A stretch of DNA of 64,000 nt from DATFVA01 sp963747755 (GTDB lineage: Bacteria > Bacteroidota > Ignavibacteria > Ignavibacteriales > Ignavibacteriaceae), in contig CAVVGK010000011.1 of the NCBI GenBank assembly GCA_963747755.1, forward strand, positions 1 to 64,000, in the 5' to 3' direction. The notes beneath the pieces were generated by a model that saw only the letters and a list, made by a program, of their open reading frames with translations, did not search any database and had not been told where the DNA came from. A program made the position numbers and the translations under genes. This document shows positions 1 through 9,271 of this stretch, one piece after another. Positions within the stretch are counted from its first letter, which is position 1. Each line of letters starts with the position of its first letter.

Positions 1-462
1 AATTACTTTTCTACCCAGCCTTCACTCATTAAAAGTTGTTATGCTTTTCCAGACTGTGCTTCTTATTATTATTCGCCCTGCTTCGTCCTCGTTAATCCTG
101 CTTTTATTCGGCTTTATTACACTTAGTCTTAAACGACTGCTATGTCCAGGATGAGTTTGGTTTCGTTCTCTATTGTTAATCTAATCCATTGCTGGGTATG
201 CGCTTGTTATCAGCTTGGTTGAGGTCGAGAGATGGCCGAAAGAAAAATAGAAATCTTATAAATAAGCCTGGAAAGTTTTGGGATCAGGTATCATCGAAAT
301 ACAATCAAAGAACATCCATATAATCAGAATTGATTTGGTGTCAATACAAATATAATTTAATAAAAACGAAATTGGAAATACTCAATCAATATACACGGTG
401 GCTATGAAGGAAAGGTGACTAATTAATCACCTTTCCGGATTTTTATTCGGTATTTTTCAATT
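1..462. other. Gene-free left edge
   Basis: No convincing coding region is visible on either strand. The stretch is AT-rich and contains only the inverted repeat at 409-436 described separately. It lies downstream of the minus-strand SLBB gene. Confidence 0.5.
409..436 (-). terminator. Stem-loop downstream of the SLBB gene
   Basis: The arms GGAAAGGTGA (409-418) and TCACCTTTCC (427-436) are perfectly complementary with an 8-nt loop. The stem begins 26 nt after the SLBB stop codon. No clear U-run follows on the minus strand, while a short T-run follows on the plus strand, so termination of the minus transcript is plausible but not certain. Confidence 0.45.
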
Positions 463-1902
463 TTATTTGGTGAGATTGACTACCAGCAGGGCGATGGTTG
501 CAAGACTCCCTACAATACTCAGAAAAATACTCGTGTTCTTAACGTAATAATTAAATGATCTGGAAAGAGACCTTGGTACATAGATGTAATCACCTTCCTC
601 AATTACAGCATTTTCCTCATCAGCCGGAATCCACTCTTTAGTCACCGATTTTATCAGCATTATATCATCCCGTGCATACTCGCCTTTTCCGCCTGCTTCC
701 TTTATATAATACTCAAAGTCTCTACCGGCTACGTAATTTACTTTTCCCGGTTCAGCTACCTGACCAAAGACGTAAACTGTCTTTTCTTTTGGAGGAATAA
801 TTATTACATCTCCGTCACTTACTATATAATCTGAGACATTTGAAGAGGTATCGGCGATCTTTGTAAAGTCTACAGGGCCGCTTTCCAGGAGGAGTCTCAG
901 ATCATTCTCCATTAGAAAATATGATGAATCCATTTCATCGACATTTGACATTCTTATCATCATCATATTCTGGAACTTTAACAGAAATTCCGTCAGTTTT
1001 TCATCCAGTATATTCGGCATTTTATTCAAGTCTACGCCGTAATAGTTTTCAAGCAGTAGGGGCAGGCTGTTCCCCGTAAACAGTTTCGATCTCCTTAATG
1101 AGGCATCCTGCTTCACTCCCCCGGCTTTTTCGATTACTTGCTTAATAGTTGTATTGTTCTTAGTTACCGGTATTCTGCCTGGATTATTTACCTCGCCTGC
1201 AACAATTACACTGAAGCCCTTTTTCTGGGTTTCCCTCGCGATAACAATTATTCCGTCGCCTCTCTCAAGTGCCGGATTGCTGTTCATATCCGACTTTATA
1301 ACACGGATCTCATCCCCGTCATAATTAAGTCTGTGTATTTCAATTCCATCTATATTTTCATAGGCATCATTTATTCCCTGTGCCAGTTCAAGAGCATCTT
1401 GAAGGTGATCTCCTTCAACAAAGAAAAACTTGCCGGGATTGTTTACGGCACCTGAAACCGTAAATGAATTATGCTCTAAATCGGGCTGGGGAAAAATTAT
1501 GACGTCATCATTCTTAAGATAAGGGTTATTAGCAAAATCCCCGTTTAACCTGAATTTCTGAAGATCAAGGTGCAGCACTTCCCCTGAGGCTCTCTTCAGT
1601 GTAATATTACGCAGTACGTAGTTGTTAAGACTTTTGTTGAACTGTTCAAGAATCTGCGGATCGTTAGTAGTCTTGACCATGTCGCCTTTTACCTGGTTAT
1701 ACATTCTTGTAATGAATGCATCTGCCCGCTCTGTAATTAACGCAGGAAAAGTTCCCGTAATTACAAACTGTCCTCCGATGGTGACACTTATAGCCCCCAT
1801 CTGCATAAGGTCATTGCTGTTGAGATTAAGTTTAGTGTCAATTTGTGCATAGGTGTTCATTACTAAAACTGTAAGAAACAGCGCACCAAAAAGTTTTTTC
1901 AT
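463..1902 (-). CDS. SLBB-domain polysaccharide export protein (Wza-like)
   Basis: 479-residue secreted protein, likely part of the outer-membrane or periplasmic channel for capsule or exopolysaccharide export. Residues 1-19 form a signal peptide ending near TYAQ, with no lipobox. Three SLBB-type segments with the pattern (V)xGxVxxPG are visible near residues 148-160, 234-243 and about 375-390 (VFGQVAEPGKV), each followed by an amphipathic helix with a GG pair. The last 25 residues contain a hydrophobic membrane segment, seen in related proteins of this group but absent from classical lipoprotein Wza. The neighbouring rfbB gene, 32 bp upstream on the same strand, makes a nucleotide sugar, which fits surface polysaccharide work. 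Substrate unknown. Confidence 0.8.
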   Translation of the reverse strand: MKKLFGALFLTVLVMNTYAQIDTKLNLNSNDLMQMGAISVTIGGQFVITGTFPALITERADAFITRMYNQVKGDMVKTTNDPQILEQFNKSLNNYVLRNITLKRASGEVLHLDLQKFRLNGDFANNPYLKNDDVIIFPQPDLEHNSFTVSGAVNNPGKFFFVEGDHLQDALELAQGINDAYENIDGIEIHRLNYDGDEIRVIKSDMNSNPALERGDGIIVIARETQKKGFSVIVAGEVNNPGRIPVTKNNTTIKQVIEKAGGVKQDASLRRSKLFTGNSLPLLLENYYGVDLNKMPNILDEKLTEFLLKFQNMMMIRMSNVDEMDSSYFLMENDLRLLLESGPVDFTKIADTSSNVSDYIVSDGDVIIIPPKEKTVYVFGQVAEPGKVNYVAGRDFEYYIKEAGGKGEYARDDIMLIKSVTKEWIPADEENAVIEEGDYIYVPRSLSRSFNYYVKNTSIFLSIVGSLATIALLVVNLTK

Positions 1903-1934
1903 TTAAGAGATCTTCTTTTGTTTATTAGAATTTT

Positions 1935-2945
1935 TCAGAGTTGATATTGTAATTTATAATAGTCCTGATATTCACCTGAGATTATCCTCGACCACCAGGT
2001 TTCGTTCTGAAGATACCAGTCAATTGTTTTTTCTATAGCATCTTCAAATGTGAAGAGCGGTTTCCATCCCAGCTCATTCTGAATTTTGGTAGAGTCTATA
2101 GCATACCTTCTGTCGTGGCCGGGACGGTCTTTCACATACTCAATCAGACTCTCGGGCTTATTCAGATAGTTTAATATCAGCCTTATTATTTCGATATTGG
2201 GCATTTCATTGGAGGCACCTATATTATAAACTTCGCCGGACTTTCCCTTTTGAAAAACAAGGTCGATCGCCAGGTTATGGTCGTCCACAAAAATCCAATC
2301 GCGTACATTCATACCATCACCATATACCGGGAGCTTTTTGCTGTTCATTGAGTTTAGTATCATTAGCGGGATAAGCTTTTCGGGAAATTGATATGGTCCG
2401 TAATTGTTGGAGCATCTTGTTACAACTACAGGCATTCCATACGTATGATGAAACGCTAGTGCCATCATATCCGCAGCTGCTTTACTCGAAGAATAAGGAC
2501 TATTAGGTGAAAGGGGGGTTCTTTCAGAGAATAACCCTTCTTCGTCTAAACTTCCGTATACCTCATCCGTTGAAACCTGAACGAATTTTTCTATACCATA
2601 CCTCCGTGATACCTCGAGCAGAACATTCGTTCCCAAAACATTGGTCCTGTAGAATATCTCCGAACCCAGTATACTCCGGTCAACGTGAGATTCCGCAGCA
2701 AAATTTATTACATAACTGATCCCGAACTTTTTAAATAGATAGCTCACAAGTTCAGAATTAGTTATATCGCCTTTTACAAAATAAAAATTAGGATTATCTT
2801 CACATTGAACAAGGTTCTCAAGATTCCCGGCATATGTAAGCTTATCAATATTGATGATATTGTAATCATCGTGCTCGTTGAGCACGTAGTTGATAAAATT
2901 ACTCCCGATGAATCCAGCTCCGCCTGTAACTAAAATATTTTTCAT
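1935..2945 (-). CDS. rfbB: dTDP-glucose 4,6-dehydratase
   Basis: Converts dTDP-glucose to dTDP-4-keto-6-deoxyglucose, the entry to dTDP-rhamnose and related sugars. It is an extended SDR: the NAD-binding GGAGFIG is at residues 8-14, STDEVYG at 125-131 is the family signature around the catalytic Thr-Asp-Glu, and YxxxK is Tyr151/Lys155. The open frame extends 59 codons further upstream, but that part runs antisense-like through the preceding gene. The ATG at 2945 gives the standard MKNILVTGGAGFIG start and the usual length of about 336 residues, with a one-base gap after the preceding gene's stop, implying translational coupling. Confidence 0.95.
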   Translation of the reverse strand: MKNILVTGGAGFIGSNFINYVLNEHDDYNIINIDKLTYAGNLENLVQCEDNPNFYFVKGDITNSELVSYLFKKFGISYVINFAAESHVDRSILGSEIFYRTNVLGTNVLLEVSRRYGIEKFVQVSTDEVYGSLDEEGLFSERTPLSPNSPYSSSKAAADMMALAFHHTYGMPVVVTRCSNNYGPYQFPEKLIPLMILNSMNSKKLPVYGDGMNVRDWIFVDDHNLAIDLVFQKGKSGEVYNIGASNEMPNIEIIRLILNYLNKPESLIEYVKDRPGHDRRYAIDSTKIQNELGWKPLFTFEDAIEKTIDWYLQNETWWSRIISGEYQDYYKLQYQL

Positions 2946-2946
2946 A

Positions 2947-3678
2947 TTAGAAAGCAAAAAATCCCAGGAATATTCCTGTTTGAATAAAAAAACTATTACC
3001 ATTAAACTCAGCAGGAACGTCAGCGAGATCCTGGTCGTTTTCAATTGTCCAGCTCTCACCAAGCGACATCTGGTAGCCGCCGCCGACCCTGATTGAAACA
3101 AACCTGTATATCGGTATATCAATATTAAGAATAGGTGAAATCAGCCAGTAGGTTCCCGAGATCTTTCTGCTAATATCATCAGACTGCGATCCTGAAGAAC
3201 CGAATTCCCCTGTAAGGTCGTTCCAGGAGAAGCTGCCTTTGTTTTTATAAATCTCTGCATTTATGCTGCCTCCGCCAATCATAGCGCCCACCGAAATTCC
3301 GAAATCTCTTATAAACGGAATAGTATATTCTATGGTCAGTCCTCCGCCTCCTATTGAATAATCAACTTCCCTTCTGAAATTGTCTGAAGATGACATTTCG
3401 GAAGCAGAGCCTCCGAATCCCCCGCCGCCTATTCTTAGAAACTTGATGAGGCCGATATAAAAGAAACCCGCTCCCCCGGTTGTGAATATTGCCTTATTCG
3501 ATAGTCTGGGAAAATCAGACGGGAGCACATTATTAAGAGGATCCATATTTGGGAAGATGAATCCCGGCGTAAAGCCGCCGCCACCGCCGAAAGGGGCATC
3601 AAAATATTTCGACTCCTGTGCCAATAGTGATGTCGTAATAAATAAACTCGTTATCAGTATCAGGTATATTTTTTTCAT
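2947..3678 (-). CDS. Predicted outer-membrane beta-barrel protein
   Basis: 243 residues, not assigned to a named family. It starts with a signal peptide (residues 1-20, cleavage after LLAQ). A glycine-rich N-terminal part follows, then alternating hydrophobic/polar strands, and the C-terminus ends in phenylalanine (FFAF), as is common for outer-membrane barrels. It ends one base before rfbB begins, so it is probably the first gene of the operon with rfbB and the SLBB export gene. A role in envelope or polysaccharide surface assembly is inference from context only. Confidence 0.65.
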   Translation of the reverse strand: MKKIYLILITSLFITTSLLAQESKYFDAPFGGGGGFTPGFIFPNMDPLNNVLPSDFPRLSNKAIFTTGGAGFFYIGLIKFLRIGGGGFGGSASEMSSSDNFRREVDYSIGGGGLTIEYTIPFIRDFGISVGAMIGGGSINAEIYKNKGSFSWNDLTGEFGSSGSQSDDISRKISGTYWLISPILNIDIPIYRFVSIRVGGGYQMSLGESWTIENDQDLADVPAEFNGNSFFIQTGIFLGFFAF

Positions 3679-3897
3679 AAATCTAAAGTATTAATTCATA
3701 AATTTATCAGAAAGCTGACTGAAAAACAAAGAATCAAAATTAAAAGATAAGTAAACAAAAACCTTATTTTTAGTCACTTATTAGGGTATTTAAATGAATA
3801 TGACGCACTTCTAAAATTCTTAAGCTGCCAGAAGGGAATGAACAGCTTGAGGATATAAGAACCTGAAAATCTTAATCAGCCTTATTTAGAAGGAAAG

Positions 3898-4776
3898 TTA
3901 ATACTCCGAAAGATTTTTCTCTGTAGGATCAAGAGGCTTCAAAACCAGAATACCGGTATCTTTTTTCACTTTGTTTATGTAGGTAGAAAGTGGCTCTTCG
4001 GTTATCTGGACAGAGGTTCCCGGGTGAGGGGCATGTAGAAGATGTATCCGGTTATCCTCCATTCGAACAGCAATTCCAATATGACTGACATCCAGCCCGG
4101 GAATGCTTGTAGTAAAAGCAATAATATCCCCATTGCCTATCTGGTTTTCAACAAAACCAACCCGTTCTTTTGGGACAAAGAAATAATTCCGGCGGTTTAT
4201 TTCAGCCTCCTGCCTCCTTATGTCTTTAAGGAATTCAGGATGCCTTTTCAGTTGAGGATAGCTCTCCGGGTGAGATGACATGAAATTAACATGAAACTGT
4301 GTAGGTTTGCCGCCTACAAGTTCAGAAACGTCATCAATAATTCCTTTCTTTTGGTTATCATAGATCCAGTCAGTAAAGTAATGAAGTCTGCTCGGATATT
4401 TATCGATGACCCCGTTCCTGTATCTTATTTTCTGAAGTTCATTCTCGTAATCTTTAAAGCTGTTCTTGCCAAGCTTAATAAGTCTTGCAAAGACAAGAGC
4501 ATTCTCAACGAAGGTAGTGCAGTCGAGTCCCGTTAAATTTATAACCAGCTCTTCCTCCCCTTTTTTCTCAATGCCGTGGGACTCATAGTCAGTCCCGAGG
4601 AAAGTCTTCCCTATATCGGCAACGATATCCGTAATCGATTCCTGTGCAAGCTCAGCAGAAACAGCATATGAAAACTTCTGCCTGCAGATCGTCAGATCAC
4701 TGTCAGAGAATACCTGCGGGAAAATTGTTCCTGCATATAAAATAATCAGCGCGAATATCTTAATGAATGTTTTCAT
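3898..4776 (-). CDS. DUF1460 N-acetylmuramoyl-L-alanine amidase-like protein
   Basis: 292-residue exported protein of the DUF1460 family, which has an NlpC/P60-like papain fold and is linked to peptidoglycan amidase activity. Residues 1-21 are a signal peptide. The catalytic Cys lies in LDCTTFVENAL (Cys86) and the catalytic His probably in VSHIGIAVR (about residue 230). Length is normal for the family. It stands alone, 25 bp downstream of dnaB on the same strand. A periplasmic role in cell-wall turnover or muropeptide recycling is known for the family; the exact bond cut here is not visible. Confidence 0.85.
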   Translation of the reverse strand: MKTFIKIFALIILYAGTIFPQVFSDSDLTICRQKFSYAVSAELAQESITDIVADIGKTFLGTDYESHGIEKKGEEELVINLTGLDCTTFVENALVFARLIKLGKNSFKDYENELQKIRYRNGVIDKYPSRLHYFTDWIYDNQKKGIIDDVSELVGGKPTQFHVNFMSSHPESYPQLKRHPEFLKDIRRQEAEINRRNYFFVPKERVGFVENQIGNGDIIAFTTSIPGLDVSHIGIAVRMEDNRIHLLHAPHPGTSVQITEEPLSTYINKVKKDTGILVLKPLDPTEKNLSEY

Positions 4777-4801
4777 ATTAACTTCTGTTTAATAATTCTC
4801 A

Positions 4802-6232
4802 TCAAATAATATCTTCATTTGTCGGAATGATAGAGTATTCCTCTATCTGCCTCGCATGAGCCAGGTTCTCAAACCGTGCGTATTCTTTTATAAATGCTAA
4901 ACGCACATCCCCGGTAGGACCGTTTCTTTGTTTCCCCACAATAACTTCGGCAACACCTTCTGTTGAAGTCCCGTCGTCCATAAAGTTTTTGATCCCGTAG
5001 TACTCAGGACGGTTCAGGAAAACCACTACGTCGGCATCCTGTTCAATTGAGCCTGATTCGCGAAGATCCGAAAGCTGTGGACGTTTATCGTTCCGTGTCT
5101 CAACCGCACGGTTCAACTGGGCAAGCGCTACAACAGGAATATTGAGTTCTTTCGCCAGCGACTTAAGTGACCGCGAAATATGCGAAATTTCCCTTTCACG
5201 GCTTTCAGAATTTGTTGGTCCCTGCATAAGCTGAAGATAATCTATTACTATCATCCCGATGTTCTTTTCCGCCTTCAATCTTCGCGCCTTTGCCCTTATT
5301 TCAAGCACTGTCTGGGCTGGTGTATCATCAATGTAAAGCGGGCTTTCAATCAGCTTGTGTGCATTCTTACTTAATTTTATTCCTTCTTCGGATGGAAGCT
5401 TGCCTGTCCTTACCAGGTGAGCATTAAGTCTTCCTTCGGCACAAAGCATTCGGATAACAAGCTGCATCGTAGCCATTTCAAGACTGAATATCCCAACAGG
5501 AACTTTATGATCTAACGCTGCATTACGTGAAATACTAAGAGCCAATGCTGTCTTACCCATCGAGGGACGGGCAGCAATTATTATAAGATCTGATTTCTGA
5601 AAACCGCCAAGCATTTCATCAAGCTCATAAAAGCCGGTAGGTACCGAAAACTTTTGTTTCGTATTAGAATGGATTGCTTCGATATACTCAAGAGCATCCC
5701 TTACCGCCCTGTCCATCCCGGTAAAACTTTTTTTAAGGTGAGCCTCAGTAATTTCAAATATCTTACGCTCTGCCTGGTCTAGTATATCAAATGCATCCTC
5801 AGTCCCTTCATAAGCTGCTTTTGCAATCTGGTGTGAACTGGTTATTAATCCCCGTAGTATCTCCTTCTCAAGAATAATCTTTGCGTGATATTCAATATTG
5901 GCTGCTGAAGAAATATTCTGGGAAAGTTTACTTAAATATACGGCACCTCCTGCGGCTTCAGACTGTTCTCTTTTTTTAAGTTCCTCATAAAGAGTGACCG
6001 TATCTATAGGTTCACCTGCTTCAAAAAGCGAGATCATTGCATCGAAGATAAGCTTATGCTGTTTCAGGTAGAAACTTTCGGAACTCAGAAGCTCTATTGC
6101 TTTCGGAACGGCTTCGCGCTCAATCATCATAGCACCTAATACAGAGGCTTCTATATCTGTGGCTGCCGGGGGTTTTACATCTGCGGGAATGAGTTTGGAA
6201 ATGTCTTCGTTATAATTTCTTGATCTGGCCAT
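4802..6232 (-). CDS. dnaB: Replicative DNA helicase DnaB
   Basis: 476-residue hexameric replication-fork helicase. An N-terminal helical domain (about 20-130) binds primase. The RecA-like ATPase domain has Walker A ARPSMGKTAL near 221-230 and a Walker B ending VIDYLQLM. The motif LRESGSIEQDADVV is the DnaB H3/H4 region. Length is normal and no intein interrupts the ATPase motifs, a frequent insertion site in this family. It is preceded by a 132-bp gap and followed by the DUF1460 gene. Confidence 0.97.
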   Translation of the reverse strand: MARSRNYNEDISKLIPADVKPPAATDIEASVLGAMMIEREAVPKAIELLSSESFYLKQHKLIFDAMISLFEAGEPIDTVTLYEELKKREQSEAAGGAVYLSKLSQNISSAANIEYHAKIILEKEILRGLITSSHQIAKAAYEGTEDAFDILDQAERKIFEITEAHLKKSFTGMDRAVRDALEYIEAIHSNTKQKFSVPTGFYELDEMLGGFQKSDLIIIAARPSMGKTALALSISRNAALDHKVPVGIFSLEMATMQLVIRMLCAEGRLNAHLVRTGKLPSEEGIKLSKNAHKLIESPLYIDDTPAQTVLEIRAKARRLKAEKNIGMIVIDYLQLMQGPTNSESREREISHISRSLKSLAKELNIPVVALAQLNRAVETRNDKRPQLSDLRESGSIEQDADVVVFLNRPEYYGIKNFMDDGTSTEGVAEVIVGKQRNGPTGDVRLAFIKEYARFENLAHARQIEEYSIIPTNEDII

Positions 6233-6364
6233 TTATTTACTCAAAGGCTTAATTTTATGAACAACTTATCAACATAGATTTGACGCGGTATATTTACGAA
6301 AAAATAGGTACTGGCAGAAGCATTATCAAGTTAAAATTTAGTTAAATGTAAAAACAACAGAAGG

Positions 6365-7117
6365 TCACTGCATTTCATCATAAAGTTTCCGGAATTGCTG
6401 CACGTCCTCCCAGCAGCCGCGCTTCCAGTTAGGATTGCGGAGAAGGGCAGCAGGGTGATATGTAACCATCGTTTTAATTCCTTTATAATCAAACAACTTT
6501 CCTCTCATGCTTGTAAGTGAATCTCTTTTTTTGAGAAGTGCCTGGGCAGCAGTCAGTCCAAGCGCAAGTATGAGTTTTGGTTTGATGAGCTCTATCTGTT
6601 TGTTGAGGTACGGAAAGCACGAATCCATTTCTTCTGTGACTGGTGTACGGTTGCCCGGAGGACGGCACTTTACTATGTTCGCTATGTATACTTCGCTTCT
6701 TTCAAAATTTATTGCCTTAAGTATATCATTCAGCAGTTTCCCCGCTCTACCTACAAACGGTTCACCCTGTTTATCCTCTTCGGCTCCGGGACCCTCACCC
6801 ACAATGAGTACATCAGCATCCGGATTCCCTATTCCGAACACAAACTTATTCCTTGATTTATGGAGAGGACATTTTTGACAGTTCTTTATTAAATTATTTA
6901 ATTCCTCAAGTGATCGTGTTTTCTTCCAATCCTCTTTAGGATCTTCCAACTCAGGGATTTCATCCTCTCCTTTCCTCGTATTATTTACCAATTCTGTTTT
7001 TCTTTGTTTTGATAAATGATTTTGGATTTCACCGGTAGTTTCAAACAGATAATCACCGAAGATTTCTTTCTGATCAATCAATATCTTAATTAATTCGTCT
7101 TTCATGTTTTTGTTCAT
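6365..7117 (-). CDS. Type-4 (Fe-S) uracil-DNA glycosylase
   Basis: 250-residue base-excision repair enzyme that removes uracil from DNA. Motif 1 is GEGPGAEEDKQGEPFVGRAG (about 107-126) and the second active-site motif is HPAALLRNP near the C-terminus. Four cysteines (80, 83, 151, 167) match the CxxC...C...C pattern that binds the [4Fe-4S] cluster of family 4. The first 65 residues are a variable extension. A second ATG four codons later (7105) is an equally possible start, since no strong ribosome site is seen. The gene follows coaBC by 35 bp and may be co-transcribed. Confidence 0.9.
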   Translation of the reverse strand: MNKNMKDELIKILIDQKEIFGDYLFETTGEIQNHLSKQRKTELVNNTRKGEDEIPELEDPKEDWKKTRSLEELNNLIKNCQKCPLHKSRNKFVFGIGNPDADVLIVGEGPGAEEDKQGEPFVGRAGKLLNDILKAINFERSEVYIANIVKCRPPGNRTPVTEEMDSCFPYLNKQIELIKPKLILALGLTAAQALLKKRDSLTSMRGKLFDYKGIKTMVTYHPAALLRNPNWKRGCWEDVQQFRKLYDEMQ

Positions 7118-7152
7118 AGTCTCAGGTTATTTGTCTGAAGGAAGATAAATGA

Positions 7153-8370
7153 TCAGCCGATGGCTTTGAGAATTTCGCTAAGAATTTTATTTGCTGCCTG
7201 AAATTTAGACATAAGTTTGAACCTGGCAGTCTTTCCATTTTTATGAATAATTGTAATCTTATTGGTTTCGAATTCGAACCCGCTCTTTGTATCATTTAAG
7301 GAATTCAATACTATGAGATCAAGGTTCTTGCTCTTTAATTTCTTTTTGGCGTTTGCAGTTTCGTTATCGGTCTCTAAAGCAAATCCCGCAACAACCTGAT
7401 TTTCCTTATTTAATGAACCTAAAATGTCAATCGTTTCCTTTAATTTAAGAGAAGTCAGAGCTGAAGATTCCTTCTTAATCTTCGAAGTAGAAACTTTTTC
7501 AGGTGTATAATCAGCTACAGCAGCAGCCATCACAAGAACATCGACCGAAGCAAATTCTTTAGTTACTTGTTTTTTCATCTGCTCAGCCGACCGGATCCTT
7601 ATAATATTTATTTCCGGGTAAGCCGGTTCGGTTGAAGGACCTGTTATAAGGGTAACTTCTGCCCCGCGCAGAAAGGCAGCTTTTGCAACTGCATAACCCA
7701 TCTTTCCTGAAGAACGGTTTCCTATATACCTTACAGGATCAATATCCTCATAAGTTGGTCCGGCCGTAACCAGAACTTTCTTTCCTTTAAGATCCTGCCT
7801 ATAGCCTGATAAGAGCAATTCCGCAGCTTCAATAATTTTACCGGTTTCCGCAAGTCTGCCCTTGCCTTTTAGTCCGCTTGCAAGCTCACCTTCTTCGGCT
7901 TCGACTATGAAATATTCGTATTCTCTAAGCTTGTTTATATTCTCCTGCGTTATACGGTTCATATACATGTCAACGTCTGCAGCAGGAGCAATAATTAAAG
8001 GGCAGCGGAGAGCAGTCGTAAGTGTTGTCAAAGCATTATCCGCAAATCCATAAGCTATCTTAGCCACAGTGTTGATAGTTGCGGGGGCAATAATCATAAG
8101 GTCGGCCCACATACCATAGTCGATATGCCAGGTATTTACCTCGCATCCTTCTGATTGTGAAGCTGGAAAAGTATTAACTATTACTTTATTACGAGTAAGA
8201 GATGAAAATGTAAGGGGAGCAATAAACTCAAGAGCGGAAGGAGTCATTACAACTCTCACTTCCGCACCTCTCTGATTCAGTTCTCTCACAAGGTAACAGG
8301 CTTTATATGCAGCGATGCCGCCTGTTACCCCTACGATTATTTTCTTTCCTGAAAGAACATCATCAGACAT
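7153..8370 (-). CDS. coaBC: Bifunctional phosphopantothenoylcysteine decarboxylase / phosphopantothenate-cysteine ligase
   Basis: 405 residues, catalysing two consecutive steps of coenzyme A synthesis. The N-terminal flavoprotein CoaC half begins GVTGGIAAYKA and carries the conserved IDYGMWAD His-containing region. The CoaB ligase half begins near residue 195 with VLVTAGPTYEDIDPVRYI and NRSSGKMG. The usual PAMN active-site motif of CoaC reads PAADVDMYM, with Asp where many enzymes have Asn. A similar Asp occurs in Bacteroidota CoaBC as I recall them, so this is probably lineage-specific rather than a defect. It lies in the conserved run yicC-gmk-rpoZ-coaBC. Confidence 0.95.
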   Translation of the reverse strand: MSDDVLSGKKIIVGVTGGIAAYKACYLVRELNQRGAEVRVVMTPSALEFIAPLTFSSLTRNKVIVNTFPASQSEGCEVNTWHIDYGMWADLMIIAPATINTVAKIAYGFADNALTTLTTALRCPLIIAPAADVDMYMNRITQENINKLREYEYFIVEAEEGELASGLKGKGRLAETGKIIEAAELLLSGYRQDLKGKKVLVTAGPTYEDIDPVRYIGNRSSGKMGYAVAKAAFLRGAEVTLITGPSTEPAYPEINIIRIRSAEQMKKQVTKEFASVDVLVMAAAVADYTPEKVSTSKIKKESSALTSLKLKETIDILGSLNKENQVVAGFALETDNETANAKKKLKSKNLDLIVLNSLNDTKSGFEFETNKITIIHKNGKTARFKLMSKFQAANKILSEILKAIG

Positions 8371-8389
8371 TATATAACTTTTTTATTAA

Positions 8390-8695
8390 CTATTCAATTT
8401 CAGATTTGTTCTTATAATCAAAATCAACTTCGCCTTCGAGTAGTTCATGCAGAGCCTGCACATGAGGCTTCTCTCTTTTTTCAAAATCGAGTGCGATTTT
8501 CAGCTGAGCAGGGTTATCAAATTCTTCGCCTTCTTCGTCTCCTGCTGCAGTAGGAATAGTACTCACAAGTGCATTATACTCAATCTTGTTTTCATCATTT
8601 ATCTGACGGGCTCTTCGAGCTGCAACAATTGCCGCTTCGTATATATTTGCAGCTTCCCTGTCAATCTGTCTTAAGTCAACGGGTTCTATGAACAT
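8390..8695 (-). CDS. rpoZ: RNA polymerase omega subunit
   Basis: 101-residue small subunit that helps assemble RNA polymerase by binding beta-prime. The N-terminal DLRQIDREAANIYEAAIVAA and the short helix ARRARQIN match the omega fold, followed by an acidic tail typical of the Bacteroidota-type protein. Its ATG directly abuts the gmk stop codon, and coaBC follows after 19 bp. This order (gmk-rpoZ-coaBC) is widespread and supports the call. Confidence 0.9.
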   Translation of the reverse strand: MFIEPVDLRQIDREAANIYEAAIVAARRARQINDENKIEYNALVSTIPTAAGDEEGEEFDNPAQLKIALDFEKREKPHVQALHELLEGEVDFDYKNKSEIE

Positions 8696-9268
8696 TTATT
8701 TTTTCTCCTTGATTATATTTTCTATTAAACTCTTTATATCCGAAACTGCTTGTTCGATCTCGACATTATGTATAAAATAATCAAAATTATCCTTAAGTCT
8801 CAATTCCATTTCTGCTCTCTCAATCCTCTTCTTAAGGTCAATTTCATCCTCTGTCTGCCGGTTTTTCAGTCTGTTTGCCAGTTCTTCGAAGCTAGGCGGA
8901 AGGATATAAATCAAAACTGCCTCAGGATACGTTTCTTTGATCTTCAGAGCGCCTTTTACATCAATTTCAAGCAGAACACTTGACCCTTTTTCAAGATTAT
9001 CGTCTAAATACCGCCTCAGCGTACCGTAGTAATAATCATAAAATTTTTCCCATTCAGCGAACTCATTATTTTTAATCTTTTTCGAAAACTCATCCTCCGT
9101 AAGGAAAAAGTAGTCTTTTCCGTCGGTTTCATTTTCCCGTTTTTTCCTGGTAGTGGCAGATACTGAGAATACAATTTCCGGAAATTCCTTGAGAATTCGT
9201 CTTACAATGGTTGTTTTTCCGGTGCCGCTGGGTGCAGCAACAATAAATAAAATACCTTTTGAATCCAA
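8696..9268 (-). CDS. gmk: Guanylate kinase
   Basis: 190 residues, phosphorylating GMP to GDP. The P-loop APSGTGKTTI lies at residues 12-21. The GMP-binding region includes SATTRKKRENETDGKDYFF and the lid segment is near RLKNRQTEDE. Length is normal. The gene sits 3 bp after yicC and directly before rpoZ in one operon. Confidence 0.97.
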   Translation of the reverse strand: MDSKGILFIVAAPSGTGKTTIVRRILKEFPEIVFSVSATTRKKRENETDGKDYFFLTEDEFSKKIKNNEFAEWEKFYDYYYGTLRRYLDDNLEKGSSVLLEIDVKGALKIKETYPEAVLIYILPPSFEELANRLKNRQTEDEIDLKKRIERAEMELRLKDNFDYFIHNVEIEQAVSDIKSLIENIIKEKK

Positions 9269-9271
9269 ATA

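Noticed and set aside
2946..3122. 59-codon upstream extension of rfbB
   Set aside because: It runs through the neighbouring gene, and the standard N-terminus begins at 2945.
7921..8020. CoaBC motif PAADVDMYM instead of PAMN as a possible defect
   Set aside because: An Asp at this place is common in Bacteroidota CoaBC as I recall; the enzyme is otherwise complete.
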